A DNA stretch of 64,000 nucleotides from an uncultured Draconibacterium sp. (lineage in GTDB: Bacteria; Bacteroidota; Bacteroidia; Bacteroidales; Prolixibacteraceae), in contig NZ_OY781884.1 in assembly GCF_963677155.1 (NCBI RefSeq), positions 682,001 to 746,000 on the forward strand, read 5' to 3'. How positions within the stretch are numbered: the stretch's first letter is position 1; the number at the start of each line of letters is the position of its first letter. The position numbers and the translations under genes were made by a program. The notes below the pieces were generated by a model. That model was not told the DNA's origin, did not search any database, and worked only from the letters and a program-made list of their open reading frames with translations. This document shows, one piece after another, positions 1-11,315 of the stretch.

Positions 1-77
1 GATTGAGTTAGATTGAAATATAGATTGAACTTTCATCTGAATTTTGGTTTTGATACTTTCAATTACTTGGTACCTAT

Positions 78-103
78 AACTTGAAGCTTGCAACTTGAAG
101 CTT
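78..103. repeat. Two direct copies of AACTTGAAGCTT, 14 bp apart
   Basis: The 12-mer AACTTGAAGCTT occurs at 78-89 and again at 92-103, just beyond the stop of the recQ-type gene. It contains the palindrome AAGCTT, a motif that also recurs in the 21-bp array near 47 kb. Nothing else is visible in bases 1-106. It may be the edge of a degenerate repeat array lying outside the window. Confidence 0.4.
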
Positions 104-106
104 CTA

Positions 107-2005
107 CTACTTCCATTCCAGCAGTCCATCAACGCGGTAAATAATCTTTTTGTTATCGAGCAGCCACTTAACTATTTCGCGCATTTTTTGTTGGTCGCCT
201 TTTAGTTTGAACAAGAGATTTTCGTAGGTGCAGGGGGCTTCAAGTAACTTTTGTACGCGTTTGCTAACGGTTTCAAATTCGTAATCGCTGAGTGCCAGTG
301 CCTGTTTGGCTTTACAAATATCGCAGGTACCACAAGGTGCTGCATCGCTTTCGCCAAAGTAGTTTAACAGAATTTGGCTTCTACATGTAGCCGAATCGGT
401 AGCATAATGAATTACCGACTCAATTTTTTCGGTGTAGTCTTTTTTACGCAGATCATAGTTTTCTTTCGAGATTTTCAGCCGGTCGATATGCACCCGCTCT
501 TTGGAGAAGAAGATAAACGGCGTTTGACTTTTTGGCACATAATCAATCACTTTCGATTGGCGCAGGTGTTTTAGGTAGTTGTACACCTGATCGCGATCAA
601 GCCCCGAACGTTTCGACAACAACTCTTCATCAACCGACACATAACCTGTAAACAAACCGGTGTACGAGCGTAAAAGCAGCTTTATAAAATCGTCGAGCTT
701 AGCATTTGCCACTTGAAATTTGTACAATTCATCGCGCGAAATGGTAAAATAGATTCGCGACGGACTATCAACCTGTTCGGTAAATTCCAAATACTCCTGG
801 CGTTGCAGAATTTTTAGACTGTTATAAACCATCGCCTGCTGAAATTTATAGGCCTGCGCAAATCCCTGTAAACTAAACTCGCGCACCTGCCCTTTTCCGT
901 GCCCTACAGCAATCTGGAAATAGTTACACAAGGAATCGTAAATACGTTTAATATTATCGGTTTCGGGAAACGAAGTTGAAATATGCTTTTTTAGCTTGGT
1001 GGTATCAGCATTATTATATAATAGTACTGCTGCCGATTTTTTCCCGTCGCGGCCTGCCCTACCCGCCTCCTGGTAATAAGCTTCCAGCGAATCGGGCGCA
1101 TCAATATGAATCACAAATCGAACGTTAGCTTTGTCGATTCCCATTCCAAAAGCATTAGTGGCCACAATCACACGTGTTCTTCCGGTCAGCCAGTCGTCTT
1201 GCCGCGCACTACGCACAAAATTTCCCAATCCGGCATGGTAATAATCGGCCGAAATTCTGTTTTGCCGTAGTTCCTCTGCAATTTCGCGGGTGGCTTTGCG
1301 GCTTCGCACATACACCACTCCCGAGCCTTTACTTTTCTTCAGCGTATCCAGCAGGTAACCCGTTTTATTCTCGACATGACGCACCAGGTAACTCAGGTTT
1401 TCGCGGTGAAAAGACATCTTTAACAAATTCTTCTCCTTGAAGCCCAGTCTGTCCTGAATATCATCGGCTACTTTAGGCGTTGCAGTTGCTGTTAACGCCA
1501 GTATTTTTACTTTAGGCAGCAGCTCGCGCACCTTAATAATGCTTAAGTAGCTTGGGCGAAAATCGTACCCCCATTGCGAAATACAGTGCGCCTCGTCAAC
1601 CGTTAACAGGTTTACTTTCATTTGTTTCAGGCGTTCCACGAAACGCTCTGAATTCAGGCGCTCGGGCGATACATACAAAAACTTGTAATTGCCCCACACA
1701 GCATTATCGAGCGTAAGTTTTATTTCGCGTGCCGACATACCACTGTGTACCGCCAGTGCCTTTATCCCTTTTCGGTTCAGGTTTGCCACCTGATCTTTCA
1801 TCAAAGCAATTAGCGGAGTTACCACCACACAAATACCTTCGTGTGCCAGCGAATACACCTGGAAAGTAATGGATTTTCCGCCGCCGGTTGGCATTAAACC
1901 AAGCGTATCTTTCCCTGCTGCAACAGCCTCTATTATTTCGAGCTGCAACGGCCGGAAATCGGGGTAGCCCCAATAGCGGGTAAGTATCTGCCTGAAGTCT
2001 TCCAT
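107..2005 (-). CDS. recQ: RecQ-family ATP-dependent DNA helicase
   Basis: A 3'-5' superfamily 2 helicase acting in the cytoplasm in recombination and fork repair. The Walker A motif GGGKS lies near residues 41-45 and the DEAH box near 137-140, followed by the RecQ signature CISQWGYDFRPSY. Motif VI (GRAGRDG) and a C-terminal zinc-binding cluster with spaced cysteines (PCGTCDIC) are present. At about 632 residues it has the RecQ-C region but little room for an HRDC domain, so it may be the short paralogue common in Bacteroidota. The frame opens with TTG at 2008, but the ATG one codon later (2005) is the likelier start. It is divergent from guaB. Confidence 0.93.
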   Translation of the reverse strand: MEDFRQILTRYWGYPDFRPLQLEIIEAVAAGKDTLGLMPTGGGKSITFQVYSLAHEGICVVVTPLIALMKDQVANLNRKGIKALAVHSGMSAREIKLTLDNAVWGNYKFLYVSPERLNSERFVERLKQMKVNLLTVDEAHCISQWGYDFRPSYLSIIKVRELLPKVKILALTATATPKVADDIQDRLGFKEKNLLKMSFHRENLSYLVRHVENKTGYLLDTLKKSKGSGVVYVRSRKATREIAEELRQNRISADYYHAGLGNFVRSARQDDWLTGRTRVIVATNAFGMGIDKANVRFVIHIDAPDSLEAYYQEAGRAGRDGKKSAAVLLYNNADTTKLKKHISTSFPETDNIKRIYDSLCNYFQIAVGHGKGQVREFSLQGFAQAYKFQQAMVYNSLKILQRQEYLEFTEQVDSPSRIYFTISRDELYKFQVANAKLDDFIKLLLRSYTGLFTGYVSVDEELLSKRSGLDRDQVYNYLKHLRQSKVIDYVPKSQTPFIFFSKERVHIDRLKISKENYDLRKKDYTEKIESVIHYATDSATCRSQILLNYFGESDAAPCGTCDICKAKQALALSDYEFETVSKRVQKLLEAPCTYENLLFKLKGDQQKMREIVKWLLDNKKIIYRVDGLLEWK

Positions 2006-2284
2006 CAATACAAATTAACCGAATTAATTCATAAAAATGAACAAATTATTTACACGGCTAACCAAATTATTGAAATCCAATTATTTGCCAGATTTATCCC
2101 TTGCAGCAAAATCTGAAAACAGACTGAACAAGGCACGTATCGCATATATTTTCAATCGTCAATACTTCCGGTTAAGAATTTTATCAATTTTACGCATTAA
2201 GAAATCATTTCAATCTTTAACAATTTTTATTCTTCATAAGCGGCTACAGCCGAAATAAATCAATTCTGGTCCACTATTTTTTTG

Positions 2285-3816
<1,532 letters not shown>

Positions 3817-3883
3817 CAAAAAGGTTTAAAACTATCGAAATTTGCTCACACAAAGTTGTTCAAATATAAACCGTTGGTGTAAA

Positions 3884-5782
3884 ATGAACAGAATCATCTT
3901 TTCGTTAATGTTTTTTATTGCCATTACGTTACAGGCTGTGGCACAACCTGCCGAGCCCTTACTAACGATCGATGAGCATAAAATCAGCAAAGATGAATTC
4001 GAATACATATACAACAAAAACAACAGCAACCTGTATGCTGATGCCGATAGAAAAACACCTAAAGAATACCTGGAACTGTTCATTAATTTTAAATTAAAAG
4101 TTGTTGAAGCTGAAAACTTAAAAATGGACACCAGCCAGGCCTTTATAAATGAACTGGCTGGCTACCGTGTAGAAATTGCAGCGCCATATCTTACCGATAT
4201 TGAATTTAACGAACAGCAAATTGAAGAGCTCTACCGCCGTATGAAACTGGAAGTAGATGCCAGCCATATTTTGTTGGGAGTAAACAAAGATGCTTCGCCA
4301 GAAGAAGAACAAGAGGTGCTTGATAAAATTAAGAACATTCGTAAGCAAATTATAGCCGGGAAACCTTTTGAGGATGCTGCTGTGGAATACTCAGAAGATC
4401 CTTCTGCACAAACAAATAAAGGTCACCTGAATTATTTTTCGGCTTTTACAATGGTTGCACCATTTGAAGACGCTGCGTTTAACACTCCTGTTGGAGAGAT
4501 TTCCGAGCCGGTGCGCACCGATTTTGGGTACCACCTGATTAAGGTACACTATACACGCCCCAACAAAGGCGAATTGCAGGTTGCCCACATAATGAAAAAT
4601 GTGGGAAGAAATGCCACTCCCGAAGAAAAGGCAAAAGCCAAAACAGCCATAGATTCCATTTACCAGTTACTGCTTAATGGAGCAGATTTTGCTGAATTGG
4701 CTAAAAAAGAATCGCAGGATCGACGCTCAGCCGTTCGCGGAGGAGAAATGCCATGGTTTTCGGCTGGCAGCATTGTAAAAGAATTTTCAGCCCCGGCATT
4801 TGCGCTAAAAAACGATGGAGATATTTCAGAACCTGTGAAAACAGCTTATGGTTACCACATCATAAAACGATTAAAGGCGCGTCCTGTTCCACCTTTTGAA
4901 GAAGCCCGCGCATTAATTGAAAGCCAGATAAGAAAAGATGCCACACGCCAGGCATCGGGGAAAAAAGTTTTTATTGAGAAGCTGAAAAAGGAATACAATT
5001 TTTCGGAAAACGAAGCTACCAAAGCAGAATTGGCGAAACTGAATATTGGAGACAATGCAGTTTTACCTGAAGAGACATTCTTTACTATCAACAATAAAAA
5101 CTTTGGAGCAAAAGAACTAACTGCTTTTATTACACAGAAAAACATAAAAACGGGATCATTCCTCTCGGTTTACGACAATTGGGTAACCGATGAAATTACC
5201 AATATAGAAGACGCCAAACTGGAAGAGAAATACCCCGAGTTCCGCTACCTGATGAATGAATACCACGACGGCATTTTGCTGTTTAATATTTCGCAGGAAA
5301 AAATATGGAACTACGCCGCACAGGATACAGCGGGGTTGGAAGCCTTCTACCAAAAAAACAAGAAGAAGCACCTATGGAACGACCGCTTCAAAGGTCATAT
5401 TATTACCTGCAAAAATGTATCGGTTCGCGAAGAAGCGGAAAACCTCTTTGGTGCCGGGCTGAATGCTGACGAGGTGCTGGCACACATAAATACCAATGGC
5501 GAAGAACTAATTACCATTGAAACCGGAGCCTGGGAAGAAGCCCAAAATCCGGTAGTGGATTATTACGTTTGGAATGGTAAAGAGCCCGAAAATTTTGACA
5601 GTGCTACCACTTTTATTCGTGGCGACAAAATTAAACCAGAGCCTAAAACGCTGGATGAAGCACGTGGGCTGTTTATATCAGATTACCAGGACTACCTGGA
5701 AGAACAATGGATTAAAGAACTGCGCCGCAAATACAAAGTTAAAGTGAATAAAAAACTGCTAAAATCTATCGAAGGTGTTTAA
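3884..5782 (+). CDS. Periplasmic PpiC-type peptidylprolyl isomerase, two rotamase domains
   Basis: A SurA/PrsA-like chaperone predicted to catalyse prolyl cis-trans isomerisation and help fold outer-membrane proteins in the periplasm. The frame opens at 3842, but the ATG at 3884 begins a good signal peptide (MNRIIFSLMFFIAITLQAV, cleaved near AQ), so that start is preferred and gives 632 residues. Two parvulin domains follow: one around SHILLGVNKDASPEEEQ ending at GYHLIKV, and one from VAHIMKNVG ending at GYHIIKR. The C-terminal third has no recognised domain. It overlaps the next gene by 8 nt, indicating translational coupling in a chaperone operon. Confidence 0.9.
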   Translation: MNRIIFSLMFFIAITLQAVAQPAEPLLTIDEHKISKDEFEYIYNKNNSNLYADADRKTPKEYLELFINFKLKVVEAENLKMDTSQAFINELAGYRVEIAAPYLTDIEFNEQQIEELYRRMKLEVDASHILLGVNKDASPEEEQEVLDKIKNIRKQIIAGKPFEDAAVEYSEDPSAQTNKGHLNYFSAFTMVAPFEDAAFNTPVGEISEPVRTDFGYHLIKVHYTRPNKGELQVAHIMKNVGRNATPEEKAKAKTAIDSIYQLLLNGADFAELAKKESQDRRSAVRGGEMPWFSAGSIVKEFSAPAFALKNDGDISEPVKTAYGYHIIKRLKARPVPPFEEARALIESQIRKDATRQASGKKVFIEKLKKEYNFSENEATKAELAKLNIGDNAVLPEETFFTINNKNFGAKELTAFITQKNIKTGSFLSVYDNWVTDEITNIEDAKLEEKYPEFRYLMNEYHDGILLFNISQEKIWNYAAQDTAGLEAFYQKNKKKHLWNDRFKGHIITCKNVSVREEAENLFGAGLNADEVLAHINTNGEELITIETGAWEEAQNPVVDYYVWNGKEPENFDSATTFIRGDKIKPEPKTLDEARGLFISDYQDYLEEQWIKELRRKYKVKVNKKLLKSIEGV

Positions 5783-6638
5783 ATGGCAAATCACATATGG
5801 CTTTATCGTAGCATTGGCAGTTTCCCTTGCCGGATGCACGTCGGATATAAGTGATGAACCACTTGCCAGCGTTGGCGAGAAAGTGCTTTACCGCTCAAAA
5901 GTGGAAGAGATTCTGCCCAAAGGAATTAGTCGGGAAGACAGTGTTTCGATGAGCCAAAATTACATCGACAAGTGGATAAAACAGGAATTGCTAATTCAAA
6001 AAGCCGATGAAAACCTAAGTGACGAGCAAAAAAACCTTCGGAACGAATTGGAAGAGTACCGTAATTCGCTGATTATCTATAAATATAAAAACGAGTTGAT
6101 TCGGCAACGTATGGATACCGTTGTAACCAACCAGCAGATTGAAGAATTTTACAACAATAATCCGGCAAATTTCAACCTGAATAACAGCATTATAAAAGCA
6201 ACGTTTGTAATGATACCTGTTGATTTGGCTGATCCGAACCTTATAAAATCCTTAATTGCCGACACTTCGGCTGAAGGCATCGACGAACTTCGTGACTATT
6301 GCAGTCAGTACGCAAAAAAAGCGAATATATCGACCGACGAATGGATCGCCTTCCAAATGCTGGAAAAAAACTTTCCGCAAAAGGTGGAAGATCCCGAGAC
6401 CTTTCTGAAGCGAAACCAACTGTATGAAATGAATGATTCAAATTATTACTATATTGCCAGCATTCATGATTACAAGCTAAGTAACGACCTGGCCCCGATT
6501 GAATTTGTTCGGGACAACATAAGGAATCTAATCCTGAATCAGCGAAAAATCAGGTTCTTAAAAGAAATTGAAGAAAATATTTACACTGAAGGTGTAAGAA
6601 AAAAGAAATTCAGAATATATGACACGAAAACAAATTAA
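5775..6638 (+). CDS. SurA N-terminal-like lipoprotein, chaperone operon member
   Basis: A 287-residue predicted lipoprotein with a type II signal and lipobox (VSLAGC, Cys at about residue 21). The helical body resembles the SurA-N chaperone segment (VGEKVLYRSKVEEILPKG, then ELLIQKA), but no parvulin domain is apparent. It probably binds unfolded outer-membrane clients without isomerase activity (inference). The start is GTG at 5775, overlapping the upstream stop; no better start precedes the signal peptide. It lies between two clear PPIase genes. Confidence 0.75.
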   Translation: MFKWQITYGFIVALAVSLAGCTSDISDEPLASVGEKVLYRSKVEEILPKGISREDSVSMSQNYIDKWIKQELLIQKADENLSDEQKNLRNELEEYRNSLIIYKYKNELIRQRMDTVVTNQQIEEFYNNNPANFNLNNSIIKATFVMIPVDLADPNLIKSLIADTSAEGIDELRDYCSQYAKKANISTDEWIAFQMLEKNFPQKVEDPETFLKRNQLYEMNDSNYYYIASIHDYKLSNDLAPIEFVRDNIRNLILNQRKIRFLKEIEENIYTEGVRKKKFRIYDTKTN

Positions 6639-6648
6639 TGAAAATAAG

Positions 6649-7992
6649 ATGACTAGAATTTTTGTAACAATAACGCTAATGCTTGCCGTACTTACCGGAG
6701 TTAATGCTCAGGATAAAGTTATCGACCAGATTGTTGCCGTGGTTGGTGGTAACATTATTTTGAAATCGGACATCGAAAACATGAACATTAACCAGCAGGC
6801 ACAGGGTATTACCTCCGATGGAGATATGAAGTGCGAGATACTGGAAGATTTTCTTATTAACAAACTGTTGGTTGCCGAAGCCGAACTGGACACCCTAATT
6901 ACAGTTACGCCCAGCCAGGTAAACCAGCAAATGGATGGACAATTACAAATGTACATGCAACACTTTGGTACCGAAAGTGCCGTTGAGAAGTACTTTGGTA
7001 AACCAATTGCAAGTATTAAAGCCGATATGCAAGAAGCCATTCGCGAACAGTTGTTAAGTCAGCAAATGCGCTCAAAGATTGTGGAAAACGTAACCGTAAC
7101 ACCATCGGAGGTGCGTTACAACTATCGCAATCTAAGCAAAGAGGAAATTCCAACCATACCAACGCAATACGAGTATGCACAAATCACCGTGCAACCCAAA
7201 ATAGAATTGGAAGAAGAAAACCGGGTAAAAGCTAAACTACGCGAGATTAAAAAACGTATTGAAAACGGTTCGAGCTTCGCCGCAATGGCTGTAATTTACT
7301 CCGAAGGCCCTTCAGCAAAAGATGGTGGTGTTATTGGTTATTCAGGCCGCGCACAGCTTGATCCGGCTTATGCAAGCGTAGCTTTTAACTTAAAAGACGA
7401 CAAGGTATCGAACGTTGTAAAAAGTGCGTTTGGCTACCACATTATTCAGTTAGTAGATAAACAAGGTGGAAAAGTAAACACCCGTCATATTTTGATGAAA
7501 CCAAAAGTTTCGGTTGAAGCAAAAGAAGAAGCTTACGAACGCCTCGACAGCCTGGCCAACCTCATTCGCAAAGATGAAATTGCATTTGATCAGGCAGCAC
7601 AAATGTTCTCGTACGATAAAAATACACGTAACAATGGAGGTATTGCAATTAACGCCAACACCATGTCCTCGAAGTTTTCAGTTGAAGAGCTTGATCCCGA
7701 TGTGAGTAAGATCGTTACCAAAATGAACATCAACGAGATTTCAGAACCATTTGAAACCATTGATACTAAAAACCAGCAACAAGTTTATAAAATAATCAAG
7801 CTGGTAAGAAAAATCGATTCGCACAAGGCCGACCTGCAAAACGATTACCAAACACTTGCCGAGTTGTATCTGGCAAAAAAGAAAGAACAGGTTTTGGAAG
7901 AATGGATTTCTGAGCGCCAATCGCAAACCTACATCCGTATCGACAGAACCTACGCCAACTGTAACTTCAATTTCGACAATTGGATTAAATAA
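6649..7992 (+). CDS. SurA-like periplasmic peptidylprolyl isomerase
   Basis: About 447 residues. The frame is open from 6619, but the ATG at 6649 starts a clear signal peptide (MTRIFVTITLMLAVLTGVNA before QDK). The SurA N-terminal domain (DQIVAVVGGNIILKSDIE) is followed by two parvulin domains: around YAQITVQPK to GYHIIQLVD, and from NTRHILMKPK onward. SurA escorts beta-barrel proteins to the BAM complex. Third gene of the chaperone run, 17 bp before the MoxR gene, so probably co-transcribed with it. Confidence 0.92.
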   Translation: MTRIFVTITLMLAVLTGVNAQDKVIDQIVAVVGGNIILKSDIENMNINQQAQGITSDGDMKCEILEDFLINKLLVAEAELDTLITVTPSQVNQQMDGQLQMYMQHFGTESAVEKYFGKPIASIKADMQEAIREQLLSQQMRSKIVENVTVTPSEVRYNYRNLSKEEIPTIPTQYEYAQITVQPKIELEEENRVKAKLREIKKRIENGSSFAAMAVIYSEGPSAKDGGVIGYSGRAQLDPAYASVAFNLKDDKVSNVVKSAFGYHIIQLVDKQGGKVNTRHILMKPKVSVEAKEEAYERLDSLANLIRKDEIAFDQAAQMFSYDKNTRNNGGIAINANTMSSKFSVEELDPDVSKIVTKMNINEISEPFETIDTKNQQQVYKIIKLVRKIDSHKADLQNDYQTLAELYLAKKKEQVLEEWISERQSQTYIRIDRTYANCNFNFDNWIK

Positions 7993-8009
7993 CCCACGAA
8001 TTTTAGTTT

Positions 8010-8972
8010 ATGAATTTTAAAAACGACGTTGAAGCCTTAGATGCACTTCAGGGAAAATTTAAAGATCTGAAGAAGGAAATTACAACCGTAATCTATGGCC
8101 AGGATGAAATTATCGATCAGGTATTGATCTCGCTGTTTAGCCGCGGCCATGTTTTGCTTATCGGTGTTCCCGGGCTGGCAAAAACACTGCTCGTAACTAC
8201 CATTGCAAAAATCCTGGGGCTAAACTACAACCGAATACAGTTTACGCCCGATTTGATGCCATCGGATATTATCGGTACTGAAATTCTCGACAACGAACGT
8301 AACTTTAAATTCATTCGCGGCCCATTGTTTGCCAATATTATTCTGGCCGACGAGATTAACCGAACACCACCAAAAACACAATCGGCACTATTGGAGGCTA
8401 TGCAGGAACAATCGGTTACTGCTGCCGGGCAACACTTTGAGCTCGACAAACCGTTTTTTGTACTGGCAACACAAAACCCAATCGAGCAGGAAGGAACATA
8501 TCCCCTGCCCGAGGCACAGCTCGACCGTTTTATGTTTTCGGTGTGGCTCGATTACCCAAAACTGGAAGACGAAATTACCATCGTAAAAAACACAACTACC
8601 ATACAAAACACAGAGTTAAAGCCGGTTATTTCAGGGAAAGAAATTCTTTACTATCAGGATTTAATTCGCAAAATCCCGGTAAACGACAACGTGTTACGTT
8701 ATGCAGTTACCCTGGCGGCAAAAACCCGTCCGGCAAACGAAAATGCGGCTGAGATTAGTAATCAGTACCTGAAATGGGGTGCGGGGCCACGTGCATCGCA
8801 ATACCTGGTCTTAGGAGCAAAAACACATGCTGCTTTGCGAGGAAAATATTCGCCCGATATTGAGGATGTAAAAGCCGTAGCTCCATCCATTCTAAGGCAC
8901 CGGATTATTAAAAACTACAAAGCCGAAGCTGAAAATATTTCAATCGACGAAATCATTGACAAATTGCTTTAA
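8010..8972 (+). CDS. MoxR-family AAA+ ATPase
   Basis: A 320-residue cytoplasmic AAA+ ATPase. Walker A is GVPGLAKT, Walker B is ILADEINR, and sensor 1 is LATQNPIEQEGTYPLPEAQLD, a MoxR hallmark. MoxR proteins act as chaperones, usually with VWA-domain partners. Here the usual DUF58/VWA genes are absent: it is sandwiched between SurA-like genes and an OstA-like gene, suggesting a role in envelope assembly (inference). The stop TAA shares its final A with the ATG of the next gene. Confidence 0.93.
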   Translation: MNFKNDVEALDALQGKFKDLKKEITTVIYGQDEIIDQVLISLFSRGHVLLIGVPGLAKTLLVTTIAKILGLNYNRIQFTPDLMPSDIIGTEILDNERNFKFIRGPLFANIILADEINRTPPKTQSALLEAMQEQSVTAAGQHFELDKPFFVLATQNPIEQEGTYPLPEAQLDRFMFSVWLDYPKLEDEITIVKNTTTIQNTELKPVISGKEILYYQDLIRKIPVNDNVLRYAVTLAAKTRPANENAAEISNQYLKWGAGPRASQYLVLGAKTHAALRGKYSPDIEDVKAVAPSILRHRIIKNYKAEAENISIDEIIDKLL

Positions 8973-10552
8973 TGTCTTTTTACCGTATTAATACCAGCGC
9001 TACTTTGCGCAGATTAACTCCTGCAATTTTTCTGTTAGTTCTTTTGCTTGTTACAACAAAAGGATTTTCGCAGGAAAAAAAACGTGTGGAAATTATACAG
9101 GCCAAAACTCTGGAACAAGGAAAAAATATTGCCAATGCCCAGCGCCTGATTGACGACGTAATCATCCGTCACGAAGATATTCTAATGTACTGTGACAGCG
9201 CTTATACCTATGAAGGAACAAATCGGGTAGATGCTTTTGGCAATGTACACATTAACAAGGGCGATACGCTGCACCTTTATGCACGAAAAGTTTATTACGA
9301 TGGCGACCGCAGTTTTGCACAGGCCATAAACAACGTAAAGCTGGTGAATAAGGAGGTAACGCTTTACACCGACACGTTGGATTACGACATGAACCTAAAT
9401 GTTGGCTACTACGATTGTTTCGGAAAGATTGTTGACAGCACCAACACGCTTACCAGCAATGTGGGGAAATATTACCTCGACAATAGCGAAGCACATTTTA
9501 CCGACAGTGTTGTTGGCTACTCTGATAAATACACGATCAATAGTGAAGACCTCCGCTACAATACGCAAACTGAGGTTATCTATTTCAAAGGGCCAACTAC
9601 CATTCGCGATTCGGGAAATACACTTTATGCCGAAGATGGTTGGTACAATACCCAAACCGGAGAGGCCGACCTGAAAAAAATGCCAAGCGTGTATAACGAA
9701 ACACAACTTTTAACAGCCAAGCAAATAAGCTATAACAAAGAGAATGGCGATGGTTATGCCGAAGGAAACGTACACATCGAAGACTTTGAGAACCAAACCA
9801 TTATTCAGGGAAACAAGGTAACTTACAACAAAACAAAGGAAACAGCCACTGCCACCGATTCGGCAGTTTTTATTTCCTACAACGAAGCCGACAGCCTGTT
9901 CCTTCATGCCGACACATTAAAAAGTATCCCTGACACCATTGATGGCGAAAATATTGTAATGGCCTATTATGGCGTACGCTTTTTCAGAACTGACCTACAG
10001 GGGCTTTGCGATTCGCTGATGTATTTCACGAAAGACTCGTTGATTCAAATGCACAGCAACCCGGTTATCTGGAGCGAACAACACCAGCTTAGTGCCGATT
10101 ATATTGAAATGATTCAGCACACTACTGCCCCCAACGAAATGCATATGATGAAAAATAGTTTTATCATTTCAAAGCAAGATTCGGGGCGCTACGACCAGAT
10201 TAAAGGCAAAGACATGACCGGTTACATCGTTAACAACAAACTACGGAATATAGATGTGGACGGTAACGGGCAAACCCTGTATTATGCCCGCGATAAAGAA
10301 GCCATTATTGGTCTGAACAGAGCAGAAAGCAGCAACATTAATATCCGGTTTAAAGAAGGAAAAATTGATGCTATTGCATTCCAAAAACAACCCGAAGGAC
10401 AGTTAAAACCAATTTTAGAACTTACTGAAGGCGAAAAAACATTGCCCGGGTTCGACTGGAAAATAAAACTACGTCCGCTTTCGAAGAAAGACATCTTCTG
10501 GCGACCGGAAAACAAAGAGGTGATTGAAGAAGAAGAAGTAACAGGTCGATAG
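8972..10552 (+). CDS. OstA/LptA-like periplasmic protein
   Basis: A 526-residue exported protein with an N-terminal signal (hydrophobic stretch LTPAIFLLVLLLVTT, cleaved after GFSQ). The body has repeated short beta motifs typical of the OstA/LptA fold (AFGNVHINKGDTLHLYARKV, then AEGNVHIEDFENQTIIQGN), which in LptA form a groove that carries lipopolysaccharide across the periplasm. It is much longer than E. coli LptA, as usual for Bacteroidota OstA-like proteins. It overlaps the MoxR gene by 1 nt, completing the envelope operon. Confidence 0.88.
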   Translation: MSFYRINTSATLRRLTPAIFLLVLLLVTTKGFSQEKKRVEIIQAKTLEQGKNIANAQRLIDDVIIRHEDILMYCDSAYTYEGTNRVDAFGNVHINKGDTLHLYARKVYYDGDRSFAQAINNVKLVNKEVTLYTDTLDYDMNLNVGYYDCFGKIVDSTNTLTSNVGKYYLDNSEAHFTDSVVGYSDKYTINSEDLRYNTQTEVIYFKGPTTIRDSGNTLYAEDGWYNTQTGEADLKKMPSVYNETQLLTAKQISYNKENGDGYAEGNVHIEDFENQTIIQGNKVTYNKTKETATATDSAVFISYNEADSLFLHADTLKSIPDTIDGENIVMAYYGVRFFRTDLQGLCDSLMYFTKDSLIQMHSNPVIWSEQHQLSADYIEMIQHTTAPNEMHMMKNSFIISKQDSGRYDQIKGKDMTGYIVNNKLRNIDVDGNGQTLYYARDKEAIIGLNRAESSNINIRFKEGKIDAIAFQKQPEGQLKPILELTEGEKTLPGFDWKIKLRPLSKKDIFWRPENKEVIEEEEVTGR

Positions 10553-10598
10553 TCATTGGTCGCTGAATATTGGATGCTCAATGCTGTGACAGTTTGCT

Positions 10599-10630
10599 GT
10601 CATTCTGAGCGCAGCGAAGAATCTGTTACA
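10599..10630. repeat. Dispersed palindrome-type repeat (GTCATTCTGAGC half)
   Basis: A stretch reading GTCATTCTGAGCGCAGCG and then AAGAATCTG lies about 45 bp past the OstA-like stop. This motif is familiar from intergenic repeats in many Bacteroidota genomes (from memory). Only a half element is visible. Confidence 0.5.
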
Positions 10631-10680
10631 CCAGAACATCACTTCCCACAAAATTGCGTAGATCATTATTCGAACTAAAG

Positions 10681-10920
10681 TTGCCGGATGCAGTTTTGCA
10701 CAGGCCTGCCCGACTCAAAAAGTTGCCAGTCGCAGAATTGCAAGAGCCAATCTTTTGTAAAAGTTTCCCTCTCGCTGAGCTGCAGGAGCATTTCTTACGG
10801 AAAAAGTAAGCTCTCGCTGATTTGCAGGAGCAAAACCTACGCGTCGGGTTGGCTCTCGCAGAATTGCGGCTGGCAATCCGACGGAAAAAGTTGTTAGCTA
10901 CAAATTTGCGAGAGCCTATA
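10681..10920. repeat. Degenerate tandem array, 42-bp period, about 6 units
   Basis: The core GC(A/T)GA(A/G)(T/C)TGC and close variants recurs at 10690, 10732, 10774, 10816, 10858 and 10900, exactly 42 bp apart. Flanks such as CTCTCG upstream and AGGAGC downstream are partly conserved. A 69-codon Cys/Ser-rich open frame (10688-10897) crosses it, but it looks like a by-product of the period being divisible by 3. The function is unknown. Confidence 0.8.
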
Positions 10921-10963
10921 TTTCAGGGCCTTACGTGTTTTTGACATTTTTCTAACGCTAAAC

Positions 10964-11002
10964 AAAAGATTCCATCTTTTTTACAGAGATGGAATCTTTT
11001 TT
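10964..11002 (+). terminator. Strong intrinsic terminator downstream of the 42-bp array
   Basis: AAAAGATTCCATCT (10964-10977) pairs with AGATGGAATCTTTT (10987-11000), with a short T-rich loop and further Ts. The A-rich 5' flank makes it potentially bidirectional. No gene ends nearby: the last CDS stops 410 bp upstream, so the 42-bp array would sit in the 3' UTR or in a separate transcript. Confidence 0.75.
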
Positions 11003-11243
11003 CTACAGAAGACTGAGACTGCCCGCTGAGCTCTAAACTTATGCTCCCGACGTAGCGGTCAGGATTTGGACCAGCATAGCTTATCTCAACTTTTTACTTT
11101 CAACTTTTACCTTGATTCAAAAGTTACTTCAATGTTAACGCAAAACAGACATTTCGGTATTATTCTTCTTTTTTCAATAAAAAACAAGCATTTCATTTTC
11201 ATTTTAAAATAATATTTTCATATTTGCAGGAAATCATAAGCAA

Positions 11244-11315
11244 ATGACAAAAAATATCAACATTTCTATTCTTAACCTACTAATTGGTATTCTTCTTCTA
11301 ACAAGAAAGAAATGA
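11244..11315 (+). CDS. leuL: leu operon attenuator leader peptide
   Basis: A 23-codon open frame, ATG at 11244 and TGA at 11313-11315. It encodes six Leu and five Ile residues, concentrated in two blocks (SILNLLIGILLL), then ends TRKK. The Leu codons are CTT and CTA. AGGAAA lies about 12 bp upstream, and a -7-like CATATTTG is at 11219-11226. Hydrophobic charge-poor leaders rich in the end-product amino acid are the hallmark of ribosome-mediated attenuation: with scarce Leu-tRNA the ribosome stalls in the Leu block. Placed directly upstream of a leader terminator and leuA. Confidence 0.85.
   Translation: MTKNINISILNLLIGILLLTRKK

Noticed and set aside
2037-2258. 73-codon frame between the helicase and guaB
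   Set aside because: Low-complexity Lys/Leu/Ile composition, no promoter, no domain, and the region drifts into A/T-rich leader; typical chance frame.
10688-10897. Cys/Ser-rich 69-codon frame in the 42-bp array
   Set aside because: Explained by a repeat period divisible by 3; no start signals and no conservation of codon third positions visible.
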